Origin: Filosporella fistucella
Lineage: Eukaryota > Ascomycota > Leotiomycetes > Helotiales
Assembly (NCBI GenBank): GCA_030077755.1
Contig: JAQJZZ010000010.1
Coordinates: forward strand, 5,766,001 to 5,830,000
Length of the DNA stretch: 64,000 bases
Reading direction: 5' to 3'
The translations under genes were made by a program, and so were the position numbers. Each line of letters opens with the position of its first letter. The first letter of the stretch is position 1. The notes under the pieces are model-generated. The model saw only the letters and a program-made list of their open reading frames with translations. It was not told the origin of the DNA and searched no databases. Of the stretch, positions 22,424-34,713 are shown piece by piece.

Positions 22424-23015
22424 TCAAGAAAACCAGTCCCTTCTCGCCTTAGCCTTTGCCTCTTTCCTAGCAGTAATCTATCAAACCGTTAGGACTGTTG
22501 TGAAGAAAGAGGGAGAAGATAGTGTGATGGAGCCAAGGTTGGCGTCTTCAATAATAGAAAGGAACGTTGAGCAGGAGTCTCACCCATTGCTGTTTACAAT
22601 CTCGGTATGCCCTATTTGATCATCAGCAGTAATCTCGAGACATACTAACAACCATGCGGCGGAGCTGGCTCCGGAGCGAGGAAAGAAAACATGGAGGAAA
22701 TCACGGGGACAGAACTTCCAGGGGAAGAGCATACTGGAAATAGTCCGTACACATCTCTCTGTCTCCACCGTTGCGATGAAGACATTTCAGACTCCTCGAT
22801 GCAGCTTCTTGGCAAGGATCGAAGTACTCTCCAGGTAGTTTGCTGCAAGCATGAATATCAGCTGAGTTCAATTTGCCACATCGGGGACGATTTTGAAGCT
22901 GCATGAGCCATATATCTTACCTTTCAAACTTCTTACTAGTCTTCTTGTCCCAAGGATTACCTTCGGTCCCGTCGGCAGGAGTCTCTTTGGACTCGGGAGT
23001 ATCCTTTGATGACAT
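22424..23015 (-). CDS. COX23: Cytochrome c oxidase assembly factor Cox23 (twin CX9C)
   Basis: Small intermembrane-space protein needed for copper/cytochrome oxidase assembly, imported through the Mia40 pathway. It is split into four exons too short to stand out as open frames: 23015..22921, 22842..22735, 22611..22584 (28 nt) and 22477..22424, totalling 94 aa with consistent phases. The core has both CX9C motifs, CQEAASRSLKC and CTDYFQAYRDC, the second interrupted by an intron. It also has GEYFDPC and HRNGGDREM, which are characteristic of Cox23. The N-terminus is polar (MSSKDTPESKE) and the C-terminus is KEAKAKARRDWFS. Donors are GTAAGA, GTATGC and GTGAGA; the last acceptor follows a CCTAACGG branch site. 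Confidence is high for identity, slightly lower for the last exon. Confidence 0.88.
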
Positions 23016-25061
23016 GATTGGGAACAAACGGGCAAAGTGTGTGGGGTCTTGATGGATCAGGAGCAGTCTTGCAGAGGAGCAAGACCGACAGCAACAGAAC
23101 GGTAGCGAGTTCAGTTATAGCCGAGGCTTGGCACTCGGATACTTATCGCCGACCGGGGTGCGTTTATCTGCCTGCAGCCTTCTCCAACGCTTCCTGTTCA
23201 TCTTCCATTTTTCAACTACATCCACATCGACACGGACACGCTCGTATCAGCAATCTACCTCGTGCTCTATATTCCATTTTGTCTACCAAGATAGCTAGGA
23301 GGGATACACCTGGAAGCCATCGATCTTAGTGTCACCATCGCGCGTCTGTCAGTGATAAGGAACAATGTAGTGGCAAATCTTTATCTCAATCTTCACCCGC
23401 CATGGCGCATGAACCACGGTCGACCCTATTCCTTATCAAACTTCGGTATGAGCTGGCATGGAGTCCACGGAGTGGGAACCACGCTCAAGACGATCTTTCC
23501 TTGCGAAATTGTCATTTTCATTCCTCCTGCATTTCCTTCTTCAGACATGAGGCAAATCCCAACTTTATCCCCAAGCCAGCCGCCCTATGCAGACGTCGTG
23601 CAAGCTGCAGAGAGGGGTCAACGTTGTGGTCTGATACTGCAGTCCTGTGATACAACAACGTTGTGCCTCGTCCAGCCACGACGTCTGAAGATGGTTATGA
23701 TTAAGCTCACAGCTTGCGTCCGTTAACGGCCTTCGATGCACTGCAATCCAAGCGGATCTGTCACTTGGTCGCGAGCGAGTAATGACCTGCGCTCGTTTCG
23801 TCTTCCCGATATGGAAATCCATTCCAGCACAAGATATCTCCCCGCTCCAGACGACGTATGATCCATTAGCCCTCCACACCAGCTCCCAACTTCATCCACT
23901 CTTGATCTCACGAGTGTCCACAATCGGCGCCTGAGATGTGAACTTTGGTAATATGAACTCAGTTCAAGCAAGCTAATTCTGGAAGTACCGGCAATGACGC
24001 TTCCCGTCAGTTCAACTTTCCCCTCCCTGTCTCTATGGCTGAGCTGGGTCGGTTTGAAGTGTACCGATTGGTATACATTTTATGACTGGTCTTCTATTTT
24101 CTGATTGTCTCGGCCCTGCCAACATTATCTATTTCCCGGAGCCTATCCCTTTACAGAAACCCTTTCCATACAACATCTTGGGACACGCATTTACCCCTAC
24201 ACTGTTATTCATTTAGTGCATTCCATTTGTTTTACTGCAACCAACCCAGCCAAAATCACGGCCAGGAACATTTGCGATCGACCAGTCTGATATGGTCCGT
24301 CGATAAGGCGCCTGAACTTACTGTAGCATGTGTGAGATATCGTGAGATTTCTCCACACTTTTGAGACCAAGTAGCATCTGACGACGAAGGAGATTGAAGA
24401 AAAAAGGTGTGGAGGAACTCAACCAGGGCTGACAGGATCGAAAGTATCGACGACGTGCAAGAGTGACGGTGATCTGGCCGTCGGTAGCGTACTTCCAAGT
24501 TTGGTTTGTTGACTTCAAGCTGTGCAGCGAGGAATGTTAGATTGTGACGGTGTGTTGGAGTAGTATCATCAGATATAAGAGAGTCTTGCCACCGCTCTAA
24601 CGACTCCCTTTACAAATCATTCAAGCTTCTTCCACAATATCTATTCATTAAAGTAAAGAGCATCGCATCTACACTTGCGACGGAAACCAGCCATCTTATC
24701 CTCGCACTCAGAGCAAAATTTAAAGGAACGACAGTGAGTTCAGTTACTCCTCATCCATTTTCAAACCAGGAGCGAGAATTTGGCAGCGAGGACCAAACTA
24801 TGTGCTAGTGCTCATAGTATCTCGCCGAGATATCGCTACGGAGACTTTCCCTCGTAATACACAAATGCTCGCTACCCCTTTGTCTTATCTGAGGTGAGAT
24901 ACTCAGAGGCTCACAAGATCGACTTCGATAAGAAGAGCTGGCTCTCGCACTGACGTTTTCCACCTCCATGCATTTCATCTTCCTCTTTTAGATATCATAA
25001 CTTGGGCCTTACATTCTTTGACACCCTTTAGCTCTTCACATCAAACATCGAAATCCCCATC
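23016..25061. other. Long intergenic stretch, no supported gene
   Basis: About 2 kb. Open frames on both strands (for example 23352..23726 plus, 23565..23879 minus) overlap each other and show no domain, signal peptide or splice support. The end near 25061 is the leader of the oxygenase gene. Confidence 0.45.
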
Positions 25062-26269
25062 ATGGCTACTCCAGATGTCTTTCTCGCTCCCGGCACACCA
25101 GACCCGTTCAATCCCAAGATCATCAGCTCTCCAAGACTGAACCCCTCACAAAGAGAAACTCAAGAGTCTTTGAAGCGCTCTTTCGCCAAGTACCTGAACG
25201 GATCATCCGCAGTCGGCAATCTCTTCGTTCCTCAAATGCATCTCCAATATGAGGAGCCAAAAGCTATTCACACAATGGAAGACTTAGGATACTCAGCTAC
25301 ATCTGGTGTTTCTCCTATCGCTGTCTCGGAGCCATTCAGACTTTTTAGCGAGGAAGCCGTCGACATTATGAGAAAAGAAATACATTCTCCGGAGGTGATG
25401 GATAATTACAGCTACACTTCCGATATTGCACCAAAGCAGCTTCGAGGCTATGCTCCAAAGTAAGTTGACATGCATACTTATATGAACATGACTGACTTTC
25501 ATAGACATGCAAAGTTCATGTACGAAGCCTGGAAGCACCCGGAAACACTCGCTATCGTCTCCAAGATTGCTGGCGTAGAACTCGTTCCCGTTATGGACTA
25601 TGAGATCGGTCACATCAACCTATCTGTCCCATATAAGAAGAGCAACGACCGAGACGAGGATGATGAAGAGGAGGCTATTGTCGGCTGGCACAGAGACAGT
25701 TATCCGTTCGTCTGTGTGTTGATGATGAGTGATACCACTGATATGGTGGGTGGTGAGACTGCCCTGAGGACGGGTACCGGCGAGATCAAGAAAGTTCGAG
25801 GACCCTCAAAGGTCATATCCTCTTCCTACCTTTCGTGAACCATTCTAACAATATCCAGGGCTGCGCAGTTGTCCTCCAAGGCCGATACATCGATCACCAA
25901 GCCCTCGCCGCTTTCGGCGGTCAAGAACGCATCACATGCGTAACCTCATTCCGGCCTCGTTCCCCTACAATTCGTGACGATACCGTTCTCAATACCGTCC
26001 GTCCCATCTCCAATCTCTCAGACCTCTATGGCCAAACCATCGAGTACCAACTCGAGAACGCAGAAGCACGTATCAGACAAATGCTCAAGAACGTCCGGGA
26101 GAGTATGAAAGCAGGTGCTACAAATGCAAGTGCTATCAAATCGTTCCTTGATTTTGAGATCAAGCAGCTCGAACATCTTAATTCTGAGATTGTTGATGAG
26201 AGTATGGTGAAGCCGGGCCATCTGGCGGAGGTGTGTGTAGAAAGTAGTAAGAGAAGGAAAATGGCGTAG
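25062..26269 (+). CDS. 2-oxoglutarate/Fe(II)-dependent oxygenase of unknown substrate
   Basis: Exons 25062..25459, 25505..25811 and 25859..26269 give 371 aa. The double-stranded beta-helix signature is visible. The Fe ligands are His195 and Asp197 in GWHRDSYPF and His248 in RYIDHQAL, and the 2-oxoglutarate-binding Arg is probably in VTSFRPRSP (about residue 267). An acidic insert (DRDEDDEEEA) sits just before the HxD motif. The C-terminal 80 residues are predicted helical and charged, ending in KRRKMA, which could be a nuclear signal. No signal peptide. Fungal proteins of this type are common but uncharacterised, so no reaction is assigned. It stands alone with intergenic DNA on both sides. 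Confidence 0.85.
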
Positions 26270-27628
26270 GGGTACCTATGTTGAGGTGTAATGAGATTGG
26301 CTTCCATCTTGGATGACAAGAGGAGAATTGATGATCACGAATTCATTTGGAGTCGTTCTTTGTATTTTTGATGGAGGAGAGGATGGCACAGGATGGACAT
26401 GCTGCCGGGATCACCGATCCCTTTTTATAATCCTGAATACTTGTTTTGCGTTGCTTTCGCTCGTTGCGTGAGTTGAGTTGAGTTATTGTCAACGTGGAAT
26501 TGTCATTCTTTTGCAATTCTTTTTGATGGAGCGCTTCAGCGTAGATTGTTTGGTTTGTTTTGTCTGCGTTGCTTGACACTTGGTGCAGATGGAGAATATA
26601 CTTGCCTTGCAACTGGCCCCCACGCATTTCTTCATTCCGTACGCACTGATTGGACTTTCTCCACCTGTTGGCTTGCGGAAGATGCCCGTGACTTGATGTT
26701 TTGTCTCTCTTGAGGGGCAAATTTCCAATCAATTCATCGAATTCGTAGAATCTTCTCCCAAACCAAAAAATTGCCGAATATAGGCTCATTTACTGCCAAT
26801 CCCCCACCATTCACGGAATGATTCCCAGCCATACGAGGCTGGGTACAAGGCCTTTGAGTAGGATTGTTGGATACATAGTTGCCACGTACCGCCATAGAAG
26901 GAGCTTTTCCCCGTATCGCAGACCACAATTCTTCAAGAACCAGTTCTATGCTTGGATTGAGAAGCTCATGCAGGTCGTCACGTTTATGAACTCGTAGTTA
27001 GATACATACTGCTATTGAATACTCGTGATAGATAAAAGAAATTATTGACTTCATTTGTAGCCTGACTTGGGGTGCCTGAGGGCTGGATTGGGCTGCAACG
27101 GACGGGAGTGCGGGGTGGAATGTCGAATTTGTATCCACAATGGTTAGAACGGAGGAAAGCTGAACTGTACAGTCCCATCTATTCAAAAGCGGGTGTGAAT
27201 GTGATAGAAAGTAAACTTGATGCAGAATAGAAGCTTACTATTGTGAAAATTTTCAGTCGTGCTATTGTGGTGAAGAAACAATAGCAACTGTTGACCGCAA
27301 GGCTGGGCCACTCCCTAGCCGCTCGCTAGCCGTCATCACACCCTTGATAGCTCCAAGACGCGATATCAGCCTTTCAACATCAACGATCCTCAAACACACG
27401 ACACCGAACCCTATATTCGACCTTTCTCCCTGCTGCCACAGAGCCGCTGTGCTGTGTGTTCTGGGAGGCTCTTTCCGGTGCAAATCTTTTGTTTTCTTTC
27501 TGGGAGACCTGCAATCGTGCCCTACGGCCTCGTTAGGCTTAAATCGCTGAGCCCAATCTGCGGGTTCACATTCGAGATTTCGATTCTTGCTTCACACTCG
27601 TTCGCTCCACTTTGCTTTGGTTGAAGAT
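26270..27628. other. Intergenic, no supported gene
   Basis: About 1.36 kb. A minus-strand open frame at 26343..26789 has biased composition but no recognisable domain. The right end is the promoter/leader of the RING gene. Confidence 0.45.
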
Positions 27629-30093
27629 ATGGCGCCGCATACTGCTACGAAGGTGCTGGCTACGAATGTGAGGGAGGAAAAGAATAGGAGGGGCTCGCCG
27701 CAGATACATAATGGAGATTCGAAGGGCAAGAAGGATACAGTTGAGGGTAATGTTGGTTCGGGACAAATTCAGGTTAAGGACATCGAAGTATGTTTGGCTT
27801 TGGTTTAGTTTGGTGTACGGGTGACTGACTTTTATCCAGCGTATGAAGCAATTGGATGCTGTATTGGGAAAGATTCGAGCGGAGCATACTTGCGTAATTT
27901 GTCTGCAGCTTATGTATGAGCCGTATATATTGGAATGTGGTCATACCTACTGTTATTCTGTAAGCTATTCTCTTACAAGGATTGTGCGCAAGCTAACTCC
28001 TGCGCAGTGCATAGGCAAATGGTTTATACCTGAGAAGAGACTCGATGCCGATGGTGTACCTATTGAAGATGATGATGAGGATGAAGAGCCACGGAAGTGC
28101 CCGCATTGCAGACACAAGCCACGATCGGTGCCAGTGTACAATTACCAAGTGAGTCTAAACCTCTGTTTCCTCTTTCGTGCAATTACTGACCCCTCCGCAG
28201 GTCAGACAAACTGTTGATATGTTGATGGAGGCTAATCTACTACTTCCCGCTGACGAATCGGTCGAACAACACAAGAACCTTCGTGCTGCAGAGCTGGCAA
28301 ATATCAAGAGAGATGAGGCTACACCTGAAGGACTCTTCAAGGGTTTCTTCTCCAAACACCGTGAACGCATTCGACGTGATGAGTTTGGGCTCCCAGTATG
28401 TCCGAGTTGTGGTTACGAACATCATGGCGGTCCAAGATGTCATGTTTGTGGTGCAATGTTTGATGATGAGGACCTTCAATCTTTTAGCATGGATGGTGAA
28501 GACCTTGATAACGTGACAATCGACTTGGACGATGATTTGGAGAGCGAGATGGAGTTGGAGATTAACATGAACCATGGTGGTGGATACCATCCAGGTGGAC
28601 GACTCGTTCGCCCAGGTGGACCAATTCGGCTTTTTCATAACCATCATCATCACCATCACCATGCTCATCACTACGACGGCGCCGACCTGATAGATTCTGA
28701 CAGCAGCGATGTCAGTAATAGCGATGACGAGGAGGGATCACTTCGAGATTTTGTTGAGCATGATGAAATCGATCTTGTGCAAGATTCTGATGACGATGAG
28801 GAGCCTATTCGGGCCCCAGGTCGATCGAACAGCAGACCTCAAACACGGGCTGTTCCACGGGCTATTAGCATTTCTGACGATGAGTCCGATGAGGGTGGCG
28901 CCATCTCCAACAGACGACGAAACCGTGCAAATACCGCCCCTCGAGCACGATCTCCAGCCATCACTTTGTACTCTGACACTGACGCTTCTGAAGCCGGCGA
29001 CACTCCAAGTGAAGCTGAGAGACTTAGAATGTCTGGCTGGAGCCCTCTTGAGCAAACCCCTATGCCTGAATATGGATTTGGAGATCGCCTTGATCAAGGT
29101 GCTCATATTCAAAGATATGATCCGAGATATGATTCTGATCTTGACAGCGATGATACCGAGACGATGACTGTTAATGGACATAGTGAGGATGACGAGTCAG
29201 GGCGTGATGAATCTTCTCCAACACCACAAATTATGGACGAATATCACTGGCGCCAAAACCACAACAACCCTTATGGAGACAATTACGTTCCAGTTGATTA
29301 TGATCTTGAAGCTGAGCGAGCTGCATATCAAGCATTAGGAGAGGAGACAGATGATGACGAGTCTGATGCTGGTCTTGGCAATATCACTGACGTTGATGGC
29401 GATACCGATATGAGTCTCCCAGATCAACATTACCGTAGCCAGAGTGTTGAGACGACAAGTACAAATGCTTATGATGGCCGTGAGTCGAGTGAAATAGAAG
29501 ATGAGACACCAACACTTCGACAATTTCTCAGTGGCCACAGACCAAGTCGACGTGGTAATACTGCGAGTATGAGATCCTCCACAGATGACAGTCGAATTGA
29601 CAGTCGAAATGAAAGTCGAAGCGAGAGTCAGGAAGTTCCTACCAGTATGGGCGATGCGAACGAAATACCAGACTTTCAGGAGTCTTCGGACAACGATATC
29701 AGACCAGCTGTTCGTCGACGTCCACGTCCAAGAAGATCTGAGATGCATTACGAAAACACACACTACCACCAAAACCCACGAGTTGCTCAAAATGATAGAT
29801 ATGACCCACGTATCGGTCAAATGCTCTCTTCTCACCGCCAGTCCCTACAGGTAGGAAGTAGAGATAATCCTATCAATTGCGTAGACTCCGACGACGACGA
29901 CGAGGAGGTACCAAGTTTCATCGAACCTGCTGTATCCGCGCATCGTCTTGCATCTCGAGTTGGACGCATGACATCCTACCGTAATCAGCCAGCTCGCCGC
30001 AACGACCCTCTTAGGGCCTCGAGATCTCCATCTACGGCTCGTGTGCAAGGTCATTCGAATCGTGTTCGCTCCGCTCGTCAGTATCGACGTTGA
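27629..30093 (+). CDS. RING-finger (C3HC4) protein, probable E3 ubiquitin ligase
   Basis: Exons 27629..27787, 27840..27959, 28008..28148 and 28201..30093 give 770 aa; an in-frame ATG at 27587 would add 14 residues. The RING begins CVICLQLMYEPYILECGHTYCYS and continues across an intron into CIGKWF. An unusually long acidic loop (DDDEDEE) follows before the last pair CPHCRHKP. A second Cys cluster, CPSCGYEHHGGPRCHVCG, looks like a zinc ribbon. The remaining 550 residues are acidic and Ser-rich, with a poly-His run (HHHHHHH interrupted by Ala) near 28643-28670 and many SDD patches suited to CK2 sites. The layout (N-terminal RING, acidic tail) recalls the chromatin-associated ligase Psh1, but the match is only general. 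Likely nuclear. Confidence 0.82.
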
Positions 30094-30899
30094 AAATTGG
30101 AGTGAAAAAGGGAGGAGTTTTAAATGAAATTTTAGCATATCTGGTTTTTACATGGACTGGATCCCGGTTGGACATGGGTGGAGTTTTTCAGGATGATGGG
30201 GATGGCGTTAATGGATGGTAGATCGAGCATAGGTTGATTAGAGCTATAGTATAGATACCAGATCCAGATCCAGTTTGCAGGACAGAATTCAAAATGAGTC
30301 ATATGATATTTCTGATGCAAACTTGTGGTGAGTGCTTTTGATGTTTGGGTAGTTCCCTTTTATGGTTTTGCCTTGCGTTGATTTTCCCCCTCCTCTCTTG
30401 CAGATCTGCTTGTGCTTGAGGCTTGCAGGGACACTCTTGATTTCATATATCACATATCAGACATTTGTTTTCAACTGTGCCACGATTCTCGAACATAGGC
30501 TTCCTGGATTATCTAGATGGGGTTGTCAGGGAAATTCTCAACCACGAATTAGTATTTAGTGCTTCTGACTGTTAGACGGATCCTCCCATCCGCCTGCGAG
30601 ATAACCTTCCCCGCGTCGATCCTGAACGCCACTACAAACAAGGCGTGCCGAGTGATGATCATACTCCCCTCCCTCTGACAAAAACGCTTTCTGATATTGA
30701 AAGTTATCATGGACGACATGGATAATTGATAAAGGACGCACAGGCATGTAACGTTCCTGGGGATATGGCGTGGGAGTGGGATTGAGACGGGATATTTGGT
30801 TCTTACTTAGACTTCATGTCGACTCAGATTCTACAGAATCTTTAAGGATACGTTCTCAGTCAAGTGAACAGCTGGGACAGAATCACAACTCAATCCAAA
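30094..30899. other. Intergenic, no supported gene
   Basis: About 0.8 kb; RING gene 3' region and the former promoter of the transporter remnant. Nothing else recognised. Confidence 0.45.
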
Positions 30900-31786
30900 A
30901 TGACAGAATCCAAACCTTCCACTACCGAGAAGATGGATCTCTCCAAAGCCATCACGACAGCAGACACCACTCTCTCCACAGATCCCATCAAACACCTAGA
31001 CGAACAACTTCAATACACAATCGCAACCCACAATTCCAATCCCGATCCCACTTCCAAAGCCTCCATAACACTCTACTCCATCCTCCTCATCGCCTTCCTT
31101 AATGCCACATCCAGCGGTTTCGACGGTTCCCTAATGGGCAGCATAAACGCCGAAGAACAATACAAATTTTCTTCCATCTCAGAGAAACAGGTTCCTTAAC
31201 AGGTCTAGTCTTCATTCTATACAACGCAGCATCTATGATCGGCTGTGCGTTTGGAGGACCGGTGATGGATTACTTTGGCATGAGGAAGGGTATGCAATCT
31301 GGATGTCTTTTTACGCTTGGAGGAGCGGTTTTGGCGGCTGCGGCGCAGATGCTGGAGCAGTTTAAAGCATCGAGATTTTTACTGGGATTTGGGATTATAT
31401 TACAGACCCTTTCGGCGCCGGTTTATGTCACGGAACTTATTTCCCCGCAGTGGATGGGGAGATTAGGCGGGTATTATACTACTTCTATTGCTTTAGGTGA
31501 TATTTCGTGGAGTAAGTTACCTCTAGATTCCCGAAATTGTATATTAAGTATGAATTATGCTAATCTAATCTGAACAGAGTATTGCTTCGTCTGGATCTCA
31601 GTTGATATCGTCTCTGGTATCCTCTGGTTCTTCTTCTTCGGTGTTGAGACTGTAGGAAGAACGATTGAAGAGCTCGATGCTTGTTTTGAAGGTAAATTTC
31701 CGCCGAAGGCGAGCTGGAATAGAGTCAGGATTACAAAGGGTGGAGATGGGGAAGAGGTTGTGAAGGGGGAAGACAAAGTTGTTTGA
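30900..31786 (+). pseudogene. Broken MFS sugar-transporter (lactose-permease-like) gene
   Basis: Start-like ATG at 30900 opens a transporter N-terminus with TM1 (ITLYSILLIAFLNATSSGFD). The frame stops at 31197, but a second frame continues the family sequence without a gap (GLVFILYNAASMIGCAFGGP, then PVMDYFGMRKGMQSGC and a PVYVTELISP segment), so a frameshift lies around 31186-31200. After YYTTSIAL at about 31495 the sequence jumps directly to the last transmembrane segment, WKYCFVWISVDIVSGILW, then ETVGRTIEELDACFEGK and a stop at 31786. The second half of the 12-TM protein, about 240 residues, is missing. The intron before the last segment (31512..31577) keeps good splice signals. The frameshift and internal deletion together make this a pseudogene. 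Confidence 0.85.
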
Positions 31787-32228
31787 GCGAATGAATTCGG
31801 AGTAGCATTGAGCGGAGACAAGATCAGTCACACTCGGATGAAGGATTTCTACAAGACTTGTCTGTACATTCTATCATTAGACAGATTTTGCTGTTGCTGT
31901 ACGGAGCAGGGGGTAGCGGCAGACAATACCACCGGCTTACAGAATGTGGCAAGTTGCGTCACCTGACCGTCATAAGACTGCGCCTTCAACACGACTTCAG
32001 GACAAGGTAAACTACTTGATGGAATTATTTCAAAATGATGGTACTGGTGGGAAAAACTGCTAAAGTGTCTGTAGATCTTCTGCAGATAAGATGAAAGCCC
32101 ATCCTATCTAACAACTATCAAAGTGAATCACAAGGAGTGCCTTTGCTTCTTCGCTATCCTAGCTACATTCACCACTCCAAAGTCTGATTCTTGTGCTCTA
32201 ATATACATTTGAATCTAACGGCTTCATA
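31787..32228. other. Intergenic promoter of carboxylesterase
   Basis: No gene seen; the region directly before 32229 is the presumed esterase promoter and leader. Confidence 0.45.
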
Positions 32229-34106
32229 ATGCATGTTCTGGAGGCATTATCGTTGCTTCTGTCCGCCCATATTTCTTTCACATCAGCGCTCACTCAAGGT
32301 CATGAGCTGCCTATAGTCGATCTCGGATACGCAATTTATACACCTACAAACTTCAATGTACCCCCCATAAACCCTCCTCAAATCTCATTACTTACACCTC
32401 CTAGTCCAAATACAACCTGTACAACTTCACCAACATTCGCTACGCCCTCTCCCCAACCGGACCCCTTCGTTTCTCCCCTCCCGTTCCCCCAACAGTTCGC
32501 AACACCACCATCGATGACGGCCATCCACCCCGTTACTGCCCGGGTTACCTAGATCCCAGTCTCATCCCCGAATTTGCAGCTATCTCATTCGATAAACGTC
32601 CTTTCCAGAAGGAATATCAAGATGAAGATTGTCTGTTTTTGAATGTAGTAGTCCCTAAGAAGGTGTTTGTGGGGAAAATGAAGAGAAAGGTGCCGGTGGT
32701 GGTGTGGATTCATGGGGGGAGTTATATACAGGGGAATAAAGATAGTTTGTTTGATCCTAGGGGGTTGATGGAGAGGAGTTTGGAGGGTGGGGGAGAGGGG
32801 ATGGTGTGGGTTGCTGTTAATTATCGGGTGAGCATTCTTTAATCGATGGTGACAGTCTTGGGAATTCCCCCTTTCTGCAGATTAATCTCAAGATTATTAC
32901 TCTTCGGTCAACACTTCTCGCTTTCCTTTTAGTCTTCACATCCTAACTTATATCCCTTCCCAGCTAGCAGCTCTAGGTTTCCTCGCCGGCCCCCTCTTCA
33001 CCTCTTCAGGTGGAACACCCAATGCAGGGCTCCATGACCAACGTCTGGCCATCGCCTGGGTCAAAGCCAATATTCATCTCTTTGGCGGCGATCCATCTCA
33101 CATAACACTAATGGGGGAATCCTCAGGTGGTGGATCAATCATCCATCAGATCACGGCATATGGTGGTGCTAAACCTATTGATTTCCAAGCTGCTATTCCT
33201 CAAAGCCCGGGGTTTGGACCTGGATTGAGGAAGGATATATTGGATTATGAGTTCCAGTGGTTTATGAGAAATTTGGGTGCGAGGACTTTAGAGGAAGCTA
33301 GGAATGCGAGTTGGGATCGGATTTATGAGGCGCAAAATACGACGTTGGCGCAGGGAGCTGCGTATTGTAAGATTATTCTCCTACACTTGTATTCCAATAT
33401 CTAACAACTCTCAGTCCCAGCAGCAGACGGCTCATTCGTCCCCTTCCCAGCTCAACTTCTACTCAAAAACCACCACCTAAACCCTATCCCTGTCCTCCTC
33501 GGCCACCAAGCAAACGAAGGTTCCATCCTCCCACCTATAATCACCACTCCCACCGCATACGATCTCCTCCTCCGCTCTCTCCTCCCAGCCGTAAACAATT
33601 CCATAATAACCCATCTAGAAACCTCTCTCTACCCTCCAATCTTCAATGGTTCCTACCCCTGGACCTCCTACCCCTCCCTAGCATCCACCACATTCGCAGA
33701 CGCATCTTTCCTCTCCTGCGCTATCTCCTGGCTTCCCTCCGCTCTTCTCCCATCTAAACTCTTAACTGGGAGAGAAAACGCATGGGCATATAGTTTCTCT
33801 ATCCGTAATCAATCATTTCACGGTGGTGATCTGTTCTCTACTTTTTATCCTACGTTTGATACGGAGCTGGTGATCAAAGAGATAGCGCTTATGCATCAGA
33901 GATACTTGGTTAATTTTATACGGAACTGGGATCCGAATTTAGGGCTAAAGGTGAAGAGGTTTGAGGGGTATGGGAAGGGTGAGGAAGGGGGAGAGAGGAT
34001 GTTGGAGTATACGCTGAGGGAGGGGAAACCGGCGTGGGTAACGGGGAGAGACCCGGATGTTAATGAGAGGTGTGAGTGGTGGGAGCGGGCTGAGTATCTG
34101 GATTGA
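32229..34106 (+). CDS. Secreted type-B carboxylesterase/lipase
   Basis: Exons 32229..32357, 32405..32827, 32964..33366 and 33415..34106 give 548 aa with consistent phases. The N-terminus MHVLEALSLLLSAHISFTSA is a signal peptide. Alpha/beta-hydrolase landmarks of the cholinesterase/Candida-lipase family are present: YNFTNIRYA, EDCLFLNVVVP, VVVWIHGGSYIQG (oxyanion hole), VNYRLAALGFLAG, and the nucleophile elbow GESSGGG (Ser237). The acid is probably Glu in HQANEGS and the base His in FHGGDLF. The usual GESAGA elbow is GESSGG here. Several NxS/T sites suggest glycosylation. Predicted extracellular ester or lipid hydrolysis; natural substrate unknown. It is convergent with the lipase gene. Confidence 0.92.
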
Positions 34107-34713
34107 GGGTATCTACCATTAGGACGGAGGAAGGATTTGGGCGTTGTGGTCAAGTACTCGAGTGTTGACTTTATAACGATATCGAAAGTGGGCATAATAA
34201 CTTTTAATTCTTCAACTTTATTGTCATTAATGGAAAGAAGTTTTGACAACTGCTGTGAAAGTTATCCATTACTCTCTGAACTATATGCCTAATCACACCT
34301 GGGAAATCATGATTTTCCAATCTCAACTTGAGATAATAGCTGTATGCTTCAGCCCAACAGTATACATATAACGTTCCCATTCACCTAGAACAATGCCTTT
34401 TGTTTTCAAATTTGAATGTCCTAAGCCACCCTTGACACTCTACTCACAGAATTGCCCTGTCCCCATAGTTAGAATACATTGGCCAGTGCTTCTACCGAGA
34501 ACCGACTATCAACCTCACCTTTCATGAAAGTCCAATCACTTGCCTCACACCGAAAGCTGAAACATTCAATGTTTAACTTGTAGTATCAATATTACTCGTT
34601 CCTCAACTAACGGGCATCGCTATATAAGTACAAGCATTCTTCCCACGCTCGAAGCACCATCCCAAACGCCAGAAGCCGCTCATGTTTTATTTTGTCCATA
34701 ATATTTCATCAAA
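34107..34713. other. Convergent 3' region esterase / lipase
   Basis: 607 bp between convergent stop codons. No gene seen. Confidence 0.5.

Noticed and set aside
28643..28670. CAT/CAC microsatellite
   Set aside because: In frame and encoding the poly-His run of the RING protein; treated as coding, not as an independent repeat.
28240..29835. Minus-strand open frames opposite the RING gene
   Set aside because: Antisense shadows of acidic GAT/GAC-rich coding sequence; no independent support.
31188..31200. 12-nt GT...AG intron to rescue the transporter frame
   Set aside because: Far below the minimum intron size, and removing it still leaves an immediate stop codon.
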